From assembly GCA_038727705.1 (NCBI GenBank), contig JAVYVJ010000001.1:283924-347923 (forward strand): DNA of 64,000 nt, in the 5' to 3' direction. This document shows positions 55,091-62,800 of the stretch, piece by piece. Within the stretch, counting starts at the first letter, position 1. The number at the start of each line of letters is the position of its first letter. The position numbers and the translations under genes were made by a program. The notes under the pieces were generated by a model. It was not told the origin of the DNA. It did not search any database and was given only the letters and a program-made list of their open reading frames with translations. Source of the stretch: Zestosphaera sp. GTDB taxonomy: Archaea; Thermoproteota; Thermoprotei_A; Sulfolobales; NBVN01.

Positions 55091-56436
55091 TCGTTGTGGA
55101 GGTCCTACCGCAGGAGGAGTCTATAACAGCTACTCAGAGGGCTAAGGCTCTACTGGTGATCTCCGCACTCTTCACAGTCTTCGGAGCCCTCTACTCACCC
55201 TACCTACTCAGCATCGGGGTATCCCTCCTAGTATTGCTAGCGTGCCTGAGGCTCTACGCAACGCTGGAGCTCTACGCAGTATCTAGGTGTAGAGCCACCG
55301 TATCCAGGGTTTTCGCTGTCGAGGGGGAGGACGTAGAGGTACGCGTAGTGATCGAGAACCCGACGCCGGTCCCGGTCGTCACTGCCGAGGTTTCCGTAGC
55401 CTATTCTCAGTACCTGAAGCTCGTAGGGGGTGTTAGAGCCTCACTCATTATAATACCCGCCAGGGGCTCTGTCACCCTAACGCTTAGGTTTAGGTCTAGG
55501 GTTGGGAGGCACGCCGTAGGTCCTCTGAGGCTGGCTGTGAGGGATGTCTTCGGGTTCTTCAGGTTCGACTACACCGTAGACGCTACCGGGGCGGTGAGGT
55601 GCGTTCCGAGGGCTTCGGAAACCACGGTTAGGAGGCTCATGGTCTTCACCAGGACCACGGGTCTTACGAGGAGTAGGAGGGCTGGGTACGGAGTGGAGCT
55701 GTACAGCATTAGGGAGTACAGGGTTGGGGACGACATTAGGAGGCTGGTCTGGAAGTACCTGGCGTCTAAGCGTAGGCTAGTGGTTAAGGAGATGGAGCTG
55801 GAGACCATGAACAGAGTAGTGTTCGTGGTGGACGGAACCGCCGACAGCCTCGCAGGACCGTATGGGCACACGCCATTCGAGTACGCCAGCAGGGTGGTAG
55901 CATCCATATCCAGCTACCTGTCGAGACGTGGGGACCTGATGGGGGTCGTAATCTTCAGCGAGGACGGAGTGTACAGAACGCCTAAACTTGCAAGGAGCTA
56001 CCGCAGGGTTCTAGAGCCCTTCGCAGACTACGCACCGAGCGGGAGCGGGAATAGGGACGCTGAGAAGAGGGTAACAGCACTCGAGAAGGCGTTTAAGCAG
56101 GTTGTGTCAATGCTACCGAGGGAGAAGAGCCTCGTCTTCTTCCTCGCCACGAACCCGGACCAGCAGTACGGGCAGACCCTCTCGGATACTGCCAGGAAGC
56201 TGGTGCCCCTCGGTCACGAGGTGTACGTAGTGCTACCCCTGGTAACAACATTCGAGATAAGAGGTATGCCCGAATGGGCTCAAGCCGCATACAGGGTCAA
56301 GACCTTCGACCTAGTCAAGAGCTACCTAGAGTACGCTAGAGAGCTGAGGAAGCGTGGAGTCAAAACCATAGTAGCTGGAGCACAGCACGTACCCCAGGTA
56401 ATCGTGTCGATGCTAGAAGCAAGATACGGATACTAA
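55087..56436 (+). CDS. DUF58 protein with von Willebrand factor A-like domain
   Basis: A 449-residue protein with two N-terminal membrane helices (about 19-58) and a beta-rich middle. The DUF58 signature follows: GVELYSIREYRVGDDIRRL near 199-217, then WKYLASKRRLVVKEMELET. A vWA-like domain begins VVFVVDGTADSLAG and includes GDLMGVVIFS. DUF58 proteins are the usual partners of MoxR ATPases. It ends the six-gene block, 64 bp before tRNA-Arg on the other strand. Confidence 0.88.
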   Translation: MIVVEVLPQEESITATQRAKALLVISALFTVFGALYSPYLLSIGVSLLVLLACLRLYATLELYAVSRCRATVSRVFAVEGEDVEVRVVIENPTPVPVVTAEVSVAYSQYLKLVGGVRASLIIIPARGSVTLTLRFRSRVGRHAVGPLRLAVRDVFGFFRFDYTVDATGAVRCVPRASETTVRRLMVFTRTTGLTRSRRAGYGVELYSIREYRVGDDIRRLVWKYLASKRRLVVKEMELETMNRVVFVVDGTADSLAGPYGHTPFEYASRVVASISSYLSRRGDLMGVVIFSEDGVYRTPKLARSYRRVLEPFADYAPSGSGNRDAEKRVTALEKAFKQVVSMLPREKSLVFFLATNPDQQYGQTLSDTARKLVPLGHEVYVVLPLVTTFEIRGMPEWAQAAYRVKTFDLVKSYLEYARELRKRGVKTIVAGAQHVPQVIVSMLEARYGY

Positions 56437-56500
56437 GCGTAATCATATATAAAGCGGTGTATTCCAGTTTTCCCACGGTGTGTTACTTATTGAAAACTGA

Positions 56501-56575
56501 CGGGCCCGCCGGGATTTGAACCCGGGACCTCCGGCTTAGAAGGCCGGCGCTCTATCCTAGCTGAGCTACGGGCCC
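56501..56575 (-). tRNA. tRNA-Arg(TCT)
   Basis: An intronless 75-nt tRNA with acceptor GGGCCCG/CGGGCCC, anticodon stem CCGGC/GCCGG and loop CTTCTAA (anticodon TCT), discriminator G, no encoded CCA. A TATA-like ATTTATAAT (56597-56605) lies 22-30 nt upstream. Its 3' end faces the MoxR/DUF58 block and shares a 20-nt core with the fragment at 50046-50069. Confidence 0.97.
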
Positions 56576-56712
56576 CTACATGTGATATGCTTAGTGATTA
56601 TAAATGTTTTCCTGAGGAGGTTAATTTCACGCATTAACTAAGTTGACCCCACGTCATGAACCACGATTTCCCTATAAGTGATGTTGCTAGAGAGTGTCGA
56701 TGAGCGAATGCC

Positions 56713-57135
56713 TTAGCACTTGGTAACTGCTTTGTTCCCAACTCCTTCCTCAATTATCACCATTATTCTCTGCCCTTCATCCCTGTAGATCTGCCTTAAC
56801 TCACTACATATGTGGCTTCCTATGCATTCTGCCGTTACCGACATGCACTCGAAGGTCCTTTCCTTGATTTTGAAAGGCGCGTTGAACAATATCTTGCCTG
56901 CGTGCCTGCTGGGAACCAGTAGTGAGTAGTTGAGGGGCTCTATCAAACCTCTCACGATATTTCTTAGCTCGATGAAATCCGCAACCCATAGGGGTCCTGA
57001 GCGTCCTTCAACACATACCTCCACTTTAAATGTGTGTCCGTGGAGGAGTGGCTCCCCACTTACTGGAGTGTAGTGGGCCGCGTCGAATGTGAAGTCGGAA
57101 ACACAATCTTTAATTACCTTTCCCTCCAAACCCAC
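56713..57135 (-). CDS. 6-pyruvoyl-tetrahydropterin synthase/QueD homologue, PTPS-III-like
   Basis: A 140-residue pterin-fold enzyme. Zinc-binding His residues are H21 (FDAAH), H32 and H34 (LHGHTF). At the place of QueD's catalytic Cys, four residues before the first His of HGH, there is Glu28 (GEPLLHGH). Glu at this site is a feature reported for PTPS-III-type enzymes, which make 6-hydroxymethyl-dihydropterin for folate-like cofactors. The GTG start overlaps the upstream regulator-like gene by 26 nt, so they are cotranscribed. A queuosine/archaeosine role remains possible. Confidence 0.8.
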   Translation of the reverse strand: MGLEGKVIKDCVSDFTFDAAHYTPVSGEPLLHGHTFKVEVCVEGRSGPLWVADFIELRNIVRGLIEPLNYSLLVPSRHAGKILFNAPFKIKERTFECMSVTAECIGSHICSELRQIYRDEGQRIMVIIEEGVGNKAVTKC

Positions 57136-58219
57136 CGAAGATCCTCCTCAACTCATCAACGTTCCAAGACATCTTGGGGACATACTCCTCCCAGCGCTTA
57201 TAAGGCAACGTAAACCTCTTGCCGAACTCGATGTTGGCAAGCCACATCGCATCCCTAGAGACCTCAAAACCGTACTCCCTGCCAATAGATTCAAAGAGTT
57301 CAGCGACGTGTCTGACCATTGAGAATGGGACTATGAACTGCGCCAAGCTGGATCCATCGCTCACGTTATAGACGCAGGAAACAACTACGGGATGGGTGAC
57401 TAGGGCCTCACACAAACTCACGACATCCTTCGAGCTTCTGGACTTAATGCGCATAACGAGGGCTGTTCCTAGAGCCGCCGGATATATGGGGAGGCACATC
57501 AATCTAATGCCCTTAACTAAGTAGGGCATGTGATTCGCGGCATGCCTTCTGAGTTTACCTAGTGAGACTCCTAAAGCCCTAGCTATTTCGGACTGCTTAG
57601 CGAATGGATTCTTCTCCAGCTCTTTAATTATCCCCAAGTCCACGGCGTCAAAGACTATCTTGCTAAGCCGGTCATCCGAGTTTCTCGCCTCAACACTCTG
57701 CTTGACCATGAAGTCCCTTACCGTCATCTCCAGCCTCTTGAATGATTCTCTGCTAAATCCCTTCTCAGGCGAGAAAACCGTGTCGATGCCGTATCTAGTA
57801 AATGAGGTTCTGTTCCTCAGCCTCTCATGGAACTCCATAATAACGGCACCCTCAAGAAGCTTTGAGGGTATGGACACGTCCCCCGCGTCCTTCGGAATGT
57901 AGAGGGAGTAGAAGTACTTGTCCGGGAATACGTAAGCAGTCGCTCTGATGAACTTCATGAATTTAGCCGAGGGTTCCGTGAGCAGGTTCTTGTCCGTCAC
58001 GATTATCATCAGTTTAAGGCCCAGAGCACGCAGTGAGTACTCGGTGGAGAACCATAGGTACTCTATCTTCAGCAGATTGTTAATTCTCATTAACACTGAC
58101 CTGAGGTCCTCGTTGAGGATACTGGCTAGCTCCTTAGCTATCTGGAACTTGCCAACAGCTCTAACCCTGTAGAGGGCTTCCAGGAATTCTGGCTCTATCA
58201 GCTTCATGGTCGACGCCAC
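57110..58219 (-). CDS. Putative regulator with two HTH-like segments and an Lrp-like tail
   Basis: A 369-residue protein. An N-terminal winged-helix-like segment (EALYRVRAVGKFQIAKELAS near 14-33) is followed by a middle region of unknown fold. A second HTH (NPFAKQSEIARALGVSLGKL near 208-227) precedes an alpha/beta region (ALGTALVMRIKSRSSKDVVS, THPVVVSCVYNVSDGSS) that resembles the ligand-sensing RAM domain of Lrp proteins. No named family recognised. It is translated with the PTPS homologue downstream, which it may control. Confidence 0.5.
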   Translation of the reverse strand: MASTMKLIEPEFLEALYRVRAVGKFQIAKELASILNEDLRSVLMRINNLLKIEYLWFSTEYSLRALGLKLMIIVTDKNLLTEPSAKFMKFIRATAYVFPDKYFYSLYIPKDAGDVSIPSKLLEGAVIMEFHERLRNRTSFTRYGIDTVFSPEKGFSRESFKRLEMTVRDFMVKQSVEARNSDDRLSKIVFDAVDLGIIKELEKNPFAKQSEIARALGVSLGKLRRHAANHMPYLVKGIRLMCLPIYPAALGTALVMRIKSRSSKDVVSLCEALVTHPVVVSCVYNVSDGSSLAQFIVPFSMVRHVAELFESIGREYGFEVSRDAMWLANIEFGKRFTLPYKRWEEYVPKMSWNVDELRRIFGGFGGKGN

Positions 58220-58351
58220 TACATCTTAGCCGCTCATAGAAATACTTATCTTCTCCTACTTTATAAAGCCTCAAGTACATCACCCACATTTGTATATTTG
58301 ACAGTAAACTTAATGCCTTTGTTAAGAATAATTTACTTGGTGAGTACGTAA

Positions 58352-58516
58352 ATGAAACCCGAGACTACCGTTAAGTTGGTTGAAGTGCTTGAGTCACTGA
58401 ACAGGAACAGGAAACTACTTTACGCAGCTGTGATCCTGGCTACAGTCCTAGTGAAGGGCAAGTTCAGCGTAGGTATACTCGGCGACGAGAACCCGCGTGA
58501 TTGGTCTCTACTATAG
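58352..58516 (+). CDS. Small 54-residue protein of unknown function
   Basis: ATG-led frame encoding MKPETTVKLVEVLESLNRNRK, a hydrophobic helix (LLYAAVILATVLV) and a C-terminal GDENPRDWSLL. It might be a small membrane or partner protein. AT-rich promoter-like sequence precedes it, but no clear ribosome site. It ends 4 nt before the convergent 83-residue gene. No family recognised. Confidence 0.4.
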   Translation: MKPETTVKLVEVLESLNRNRKLLYAAVILATVLVKGKFSVGILGDENPRDWSLL

Positions 58517-58520
58517 GTTT

Positions 58521-58742
58521 TTAGTTTCTAATCCTGTCCATTAGAATGTCTGGTACCTCTTCGTTCTGATAGATCTTGACTAGGAGTTTCCTTATTTTAT
58601 CTTCTGTTATGCCGTTGCTTGACTCCAATATTAGAGCGCTCAAGCTCTTGCCGTAGACCTTCATTGACATGAAGTTCAGCGTTGGGAGCAGTCCTGGGGT
58701 TATCCTCTTCAACTCATTCAGGTTTATTTTATGTCCTGCCAT
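58521..58742 (-). CDS. Small protein of unknown function
   Basis: About 73 residues from ATG 58742 (MAGHKINLNELKRITPG), preceded by GGAGAGGTGAG as ribosome site. A longer form from 58772 is unlikely. It appears helical, with a hydrophobic middle (LLPTLNFMSMKVYGKSLSAL) and an acidic C-terminus (IYQNEEVPDILMDRIRN). No family recognised. Confidence 0.5.
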   Translation of the reverse strand: MAGHKINLNELKRITPGLLPTLNFMSMKVYGKSLSALILESSNGITEDKIRKLLVKIYQNEEVPDILMDRIRN

Positions 58743-58869
58743 CTCACCTCTCCAATAACATGTGGGTTTCAATAACTAAGTAAGTTACTGCACATGTGTG
58801 CGTGGATTCATTGACAGTAAAGTTTATAAAGGGGTGGTATGTTTGATAATTTTGTATAATTATATAGCT

Positions 58870-59364
58870 CTATGATCTATTGTCCGGAACCTTTCTCAAT
58901 ACCATGAACGTCTCCGTAGACTCTATCTCCTCTATCGATGGGAGGTACTTGAGCAGATACCTTGACAACTCCTCCCAATTCCTGACCCACACCCTAAGGA
59001 TTATGTCGTAAGCACCGGTCACTATCACCGCCTCCTCTATGTACGGTAGCTCACTCCTACTTCTGGATTCACTGACCAGTTTCTTCGCTAGCTCAAGTTG
59101 GTCAAGCCTGCCCGTCAGACCCTTCCTCACTTTAATAGCTACATACGTGTAGTAGCTGTACCCCAGCGCCTCAGGTCTTACTCTGACGGTGTATGACTGT
59201 ATCACCCCGGATGCCTCAAGCCTTCTTATCCTCTGAACCACTGTTGTCCTAGGTCTGCCAAGTCTTTTAGCTATCTCACTAGACTTGAGTCTTGAGTTGC
59301 TTCTCAGTAAATCTATTATTTGTAGATCTAGGTTGTCCACTTTCAGTTCTTCTTTCCCCCTCAA
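58870..59364 (-). CDS. Lrp/AsnC-family transcription regulator
   Basis: A 164-residue protein with the Lrp layout. The HTH at about 10-50 contains DLQIIDLLRSNSRLKSSEIA, then KRLGRPRTTVVQRIRRLEASG. The RAM domain includes YTYVAIKVRKG and IEEAVIVTGAYDIILRVWV. The TTG start overlaps the asnA stop by 4 nt, so asnA and the regulator form one operon. It may sense asparagine or another amino acid and act on the palindrome upstream of asnA. Confidence 0.92.
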   Translation of the reverse strand: MRGKEELKVDNLDLQIIDLLRSNSRLKSSEIAKRLGRPRTTVVQRIRRLEASGVIQSYTVRVRPEALGYSYYTYVAIKVRKGLTGRLDQLELAKKLVSESRSRSELPYIEEAVIVTGAYDIILRVWVRNWEELSRYLLKYLPSIEEIESTETFMVLRKVPDNRS

Positions 59365-60584
59365 GGTGTGCCCACGACTCCGGGAGGTTTAGGGAACGGA
59401 GCCGCCTCCCATACATATCTCAGCTTAAGCAGATATCTTGTATACCTCTCGACGCCAAGTCCGAACCCAGCTGAGGGGGTTATGCCAGTCCTTACTGCTT
59501 CAAGAAACCATGAATACTTGCTAATGTCTTCACCTAAATCCTTGAGTCTCCTTAAGATGTGGTCATATCTATATTCCCGCTCGCCACCGTCTATCAATTC
59601 CCCGAACCCCCCTGGTAATATTAAGTTGAAGTCCCTGTTATATCCTGCCTCACTATCGTCCGGCATGTAGTAGAAGCCCCTGCATGATGACGGAAACTTT
59701 ATGAGCCAGAAGGGCTTGTTCATCTCCATACTCAGCGCCTCCTCAGCGTCCTGAGGTAGCTCTCTATCCTCCTTAACCCCGAATCCGAGGCTCCTAACCC
59801 TTTCCAGCGCCTCCCTGAATGTGAGCTTCTCGTATGGCGGTTTAAAACACCTTAACCCAGGGTTGAACTCCTCGATCAGGTCCCTAGCTCTCTCGACGAC
59901 CTCCTCGCAAGACTCATAAACCAGCCTCTCGCCGAGATTCATCACTTCATACATCGACGCTCCAGCCCACTCTAGATCTAACTGCGTGAATTCTATCAGA
60001 TGTCTCCCAGTCATCACGTTCTCCGGTGGCTCCTCCCTCACATTCCTTGCCACGAAGTACATCCTCCCTAAAGCAGTGGCAGCGATCTGCTTATACATTA
60101 TAGTGCTTGAGGACAGCTCATATCGTGTACCGTAAACATATGTGGAGACCTTCCTAGCACCCCTCAACCCTGGATCGCTGGCCACACTTAAAACCGGCGG
60201 GAGTAACTCGACAAACTCCTCGGAATCCAAGATATTCCTGAGGCTCTTGAGCAGTATGTGTTGCAATCTAATGACTTTCGAATACTTAGGCATCCTCATC
60301 CATAGGTAGGAATACTTCGAAAACACATCAGGTCTCGAGGGATCTATTGCCGAGTAGTTAGGCGGGACCTCACTCATGTTGAGAACCCCTATAGCCCTGC
60401 CCCTAGACTCATTGTGCAACGAAACCTTGAGGAAAACATCCCTACCAGACCTGACAGCACTTAACACACTATCACCGCAGAGATGTCTGCTCAACTCAAC
60501 ATCAATCAGCCTGCCTCCGATATCAACACGCACCAAACACTCATCAACAATTCCTACAACTCTCCCGGCAACAGCCCCGCGCAC
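59361..60584 (-). CDS. asnA: Archaeal asparagine synthetase A (AspRS/AsnRS-derived)
   Basis: A 407-residue class II synthetase-like protein. It has the catalytic core of AspRS/AsnRS (motif 2-like REEPPENVMTGRHLIEFTQL, motif 3-like GFGLGVERYTRYLL) but lacks the long N-terminal OB anticodon domain; only about 70 residues precede the core. This is the arrangement of the archaeal asparagine synthetase described in Pyrococcus abyssi, which amidates aspartate with ammonia. Its operon partner is an Lrp/AsnC regulator. A true AsnRS is less likely given the short N-terminus. Confidence 0.82.
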   Translation of the reverse strand: MRGAVAGRVVGIVDECLVRVDIGGRLIDVELSRHLCGDSVLSAVRSGRDVFLKVSLHNESRGRAIGVLNMSEVPPNYSAIDPSRPDVFSKYSYLWMRMPKYSKVIRLQHILLKSLRNILDSEEFVELLPPVLSVASDPGLRGARKVSTYVYGTRYELSSSTIMYKQIAATALGRMYFVARNVREEPPENVMTGRHLIEFTQLDLEWAGASMYEVMNLGERLVYESCEEVVERARDLIEEFNPGLRCFKPPYEKLTFREALERVRSLGFGVKEDRELPQDAEEALSMEMNKPFWLIKFPSSCRGFYYMPDDSEAGYNRDFNLILPGGFGELIDGGEREYRYDHILRRLKDLGEDISKYSWFLEAVRTGITPSAGFGLGVERYTRYLLKLRYVWEAAPFPKPPGVVGTP

Positions 60585-60618
60585 ACTCCCACCGCTGTAG
60601 ATCGGATGGTCTCGAGCT

Positions 60619-60646
60619 AATTTAAATAGATAAATCGTAATATCTA
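60619..60646 (-). promoter_or_regulatory. asnA promoter with overlapping palindrome
   Basis: On the minus strand TATTTAAATT (60619-60628) lies 35-44 nt before the asnA start. Directly upstream is an inverted repeat TAGATA-8 nt-TATCTA (60627-60646), with further TAGATAAAT and ATATCTA copies up to about 60700. Spacing and AT-richness fit an Lrp-type operator. GGTGGGAG serves as ribosome site. Confidence 0.5.
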
Positions 60647-60811
60647 TACTACTTAGATAAATAAAGTTATTACAACATAATCTAAAGGCATATCTAGATC
60701 AAAAATACATAATTATTGGGAAAAAGAATCTTATTGACAACTATATCTATACATTTGTATAAAGAGTGTGCTTCGCATGTGGTATGGTTTAATCCGCACA
60801 TAACTTAATGA

Positions 60812-60885
60812 AGCCGCCGCCGGGAATTGAACCCGGGACCTCTGCCTTACCAGGGCAGCGCTCCACCAGGCTGAGCTACGGCGGC
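60812..60885 (-). tRNA. tRNA-Thr(GGT)
   Basis: An intronless 74-nt tRNA with acceptor GCCGCCG/CGGCGGC, anticodon stem CTGCC/GGCAG and loop CTGGTAA (anticodon GGT), T-loop TTCAATT and discriminator T. No CCA is encoded. TATATTG-like sequence upstream near 60899-60906 may be its promoter. Confidence 0.97.
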
Positions 60886-61095
60886 GCTTAAGCCCATATT
60901 ATATTGTTTACAGTCAGAAGTATTTAAGTTTCAAATTTCGGCAGGGCTTCCAGCGACGCCTGCAACTGAAAAACATTGTCCTTCGAGGATGGAGCTGGCC
61001 TACTCCCTGCCCTGAAGGGTGGAGCCCGTTTTTGTTGCTGGCTGATGCGTTCTAAACCTAAATTCTGTTTAAACTAGAGAATTTGGGTGTAGTGA
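60886..61095. other. Intergenic region with an imperfect hairpin
   Basis: 210 bp. Near 61001-61027 CTCC-CTG-CCCT and AGGG-T-GGAG can pair around GA. The run CCCGTTTTTGTTGCTGGCTGATG follows. The arrangement resembles that at 13341-13376 and 29640-29690, and may be a decayed mobile-element end. A TATA-like TTTAAACT near 61068-61075 fits the GNAT gene. Confidence 0.3.
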
Positions 61096-61452
61096 GTGGA
61101 GGATGTCCATGTTGAGAGGAGGGGGAGTGTTTTCATCATTAGATTTGAGGACGGCTCTAAGGCATGGCTCTCCTTCAGGGAGGATGGTGGGAAGATGTAC
61201 TTGCTGGAGACCTACACGCCTGAGAAATATAGGGGGAGGGGGTATGCTGCTAGGCTGGTCGAGGCCGCGGTGAGGGATGCTGAAGTAAGGAACCTCAGGA
61301 TAGTGCCTATATGCAGTTACTCGATTCACTACTTTCTGAGGAACAGGGATGCTAGGAAGGTTCTCGCTGACGAGTACAGAGTGATGAGCGATGAGGAACT
61401 GAGGAGCTACTACAACCGTAGAATTAGCGAAGAGCGGAGAGGTAAAGCATAG
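61096..61452 (+). CDS. Small GNAT-family N-acetyltransferase (YidJ/COG2388-like)
   Basis: A 118-residue protein with a short GNAT core. The acetyl-CoA loop is YRGRGYAARLVEAAV near 43-57, preceded by KMYLLETYTPEKY and followed by LRIVPICSYSIHYF. The pattern is that of small stand-alone acetyltransferases with unknown substrate. The start is GTG. The stop lies 6 nt from the convergent mtaB gene. Confidence 0.85.
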   Translation: MEDVHVERRGSVFIIRFEDGSKAWLSFREDGGKMYLLETYTPEKYRGRGYAARLVEAAVRDAEVRNLRIVPICSYSIHYFLRNRDARKVLADEYRVMSDEELRSYYNRRISEERRGKA

Positions 61453-61458
61453 CCGGCG

Positions 61459-62730
61459 TCATACCCAGTAACCCCTCAGATCGTAGAATGTGGAGTTGGT
61501 GATTTTCACATAACCGCTGACCCCTACTGTGTTGAGGTCGCTAATTACCACCGGCTTGTAGTTGATTGTTCTACCTACCGGCGAGCCCCTGAAGGACCTG
61601 CCAGTAACCATGACCCATGCCTTCGAACCAACGTATGCTGAGTTAACGGTCTTACCTATGCTCTCGACAATTCTATTCACCTCAATACTTCTGGACTTCT
61701 TGACGGAATCCGAGACCTGCCTCATCGAGGCCGCTTTCGTCCGTGGACGTATTGTGTACTGGGCCACATGAACTTTATCAGGCATCAACTCCTCAAGTGC
61801 TTTCAGAGTGTCTTCGAAGTCTTCATTGTCTTCGCCCGGATGTCCGACTATCACGTCCGTGGCTATTTGAACCTCCGGTATCTTCCTCCTTATCTCAAGG
61901 ATCAGCGACCTGTACTGATCGTATGTGTACCTCCGGTTCATTAGCTTCAGGACTTTATCACTACCTGATTGAAGGGGTATGTGAACGTACTTGAACACGT
62001 TCGGATGTTTTAGCACGTCGATGAAGTCGTCGAGTATTGGCATCAGGTTATCTGGGTTTGCCATGCCTACCCTTAACATGTAGTTCCCTTTAACCTCTTC
62101 AGTGATCATCCGCACTAAGTCATGTAGTCTAATGTCGCCAAGGTCGATTCCGTATGCAGCAGTGTCCTGGGCCGTGAGGTCCAGCTCGAAGACGCCCTTG
62201 CGCACTGCCTCCTTGGCAACCCTAACCACTAACTCAGGTCTGTAGGATCTTAGCCTCCGCCGAGCTATCTTGGTTATGCAGAAGGAGCAATTACCAAGGC
62301 ATCCTTCAGCTATCGGTATGGAGGTTACGGATCCTTCTACTAAGGGCGCTAACCACGTAGTGTCCCTTTCCCCGCTTAGCAGGACAATTCGCCCGTCGTT
62401 TTCAACGGCTTCATGTATTCTGATGACGTTCTGCGGGGATATCAGGGATGCCTCTGGAACCACTTTAGATATCGTGTACGGCTGCGCCGCTACCATGCAT
62501 CCAGCTACAATTAGTTTGATCCCGTTCCCCACCTGCGTTTTAAGCCTACTGAGCCTCTTAACAATTCTTTGCTCAGTATCCAGTCTTACAGTGCAGGTGT
62601 TCACGATCACTACGTCCGCCTCATCCATCGAATCCACTATCTCATGCCCCTTACCGATTAACACCTGCTTCATGAGCGCTGTGTCAGCGTTGTTTAACGC
62701 ACATCCATACGTCTCTATGTAGACCTTCAT
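61459..62730 (-). CDS. tRNA t6A37 methylthiotransferase (MtaB/CDKAL1 type)
   Basis: A 423-residue radical SAM enzyme that converts t6A37 to ms2t6A in tRNA. The N-terminal UPF0004 domain has C10, C46 and C78 for its cluster. The radical SAM cluster is C144, C148, C151 in EGCLGNCSFC. A TRAM-like C-terminal domain is present (AWVMVTGRSFRGSPVGRT). Archaeal members are of the e-MtaB/CDKAL1 branch. Confidence 0.93.
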   Translation of the reverse strand: MKVYIETYGCALNNADTALMKQVLIGKGHEIVDSMDEADVVIVNTCTVRLDTEQRIVKRLSRLKTQVGNGIKLIVAGCMVAAQPYTISKVVPEASLISPQNVIRIHEAVENDGRIVLLSGERDTTWLAPLVEGSVTSIPIAEGCLGNCSFCITKIARRRLRSYRPELVVRVAKEAVRKGVFELDLTAQDTAAYGIDLGDIRLHDLVRMITEEVKGNYMLRVGMANPDNLMPILDDFIDVLKHPNVFKYVHIPLQSGSDKVLKLMNRRYTYDQYRSLILEIRRKIPEVQIATDVIVGHPGEDNEDFEDTLKALEELMPDKVHVAQYTIRPRTKAASMRQVSDSVKKSRSIEVNRIVESIGKTVNSAYVGSKAWVMVTGRSFRGSPVGRTINYKPVVISDLNTVGVSGYVKITNSTFYDLRGYWV

Positions 62731-62800
62731 CTCGTATATCTAGCCTCAACAACACGATTTAGCTACTCAACTTAAAAGTTTTGATGTGGTCTATTAGGGG

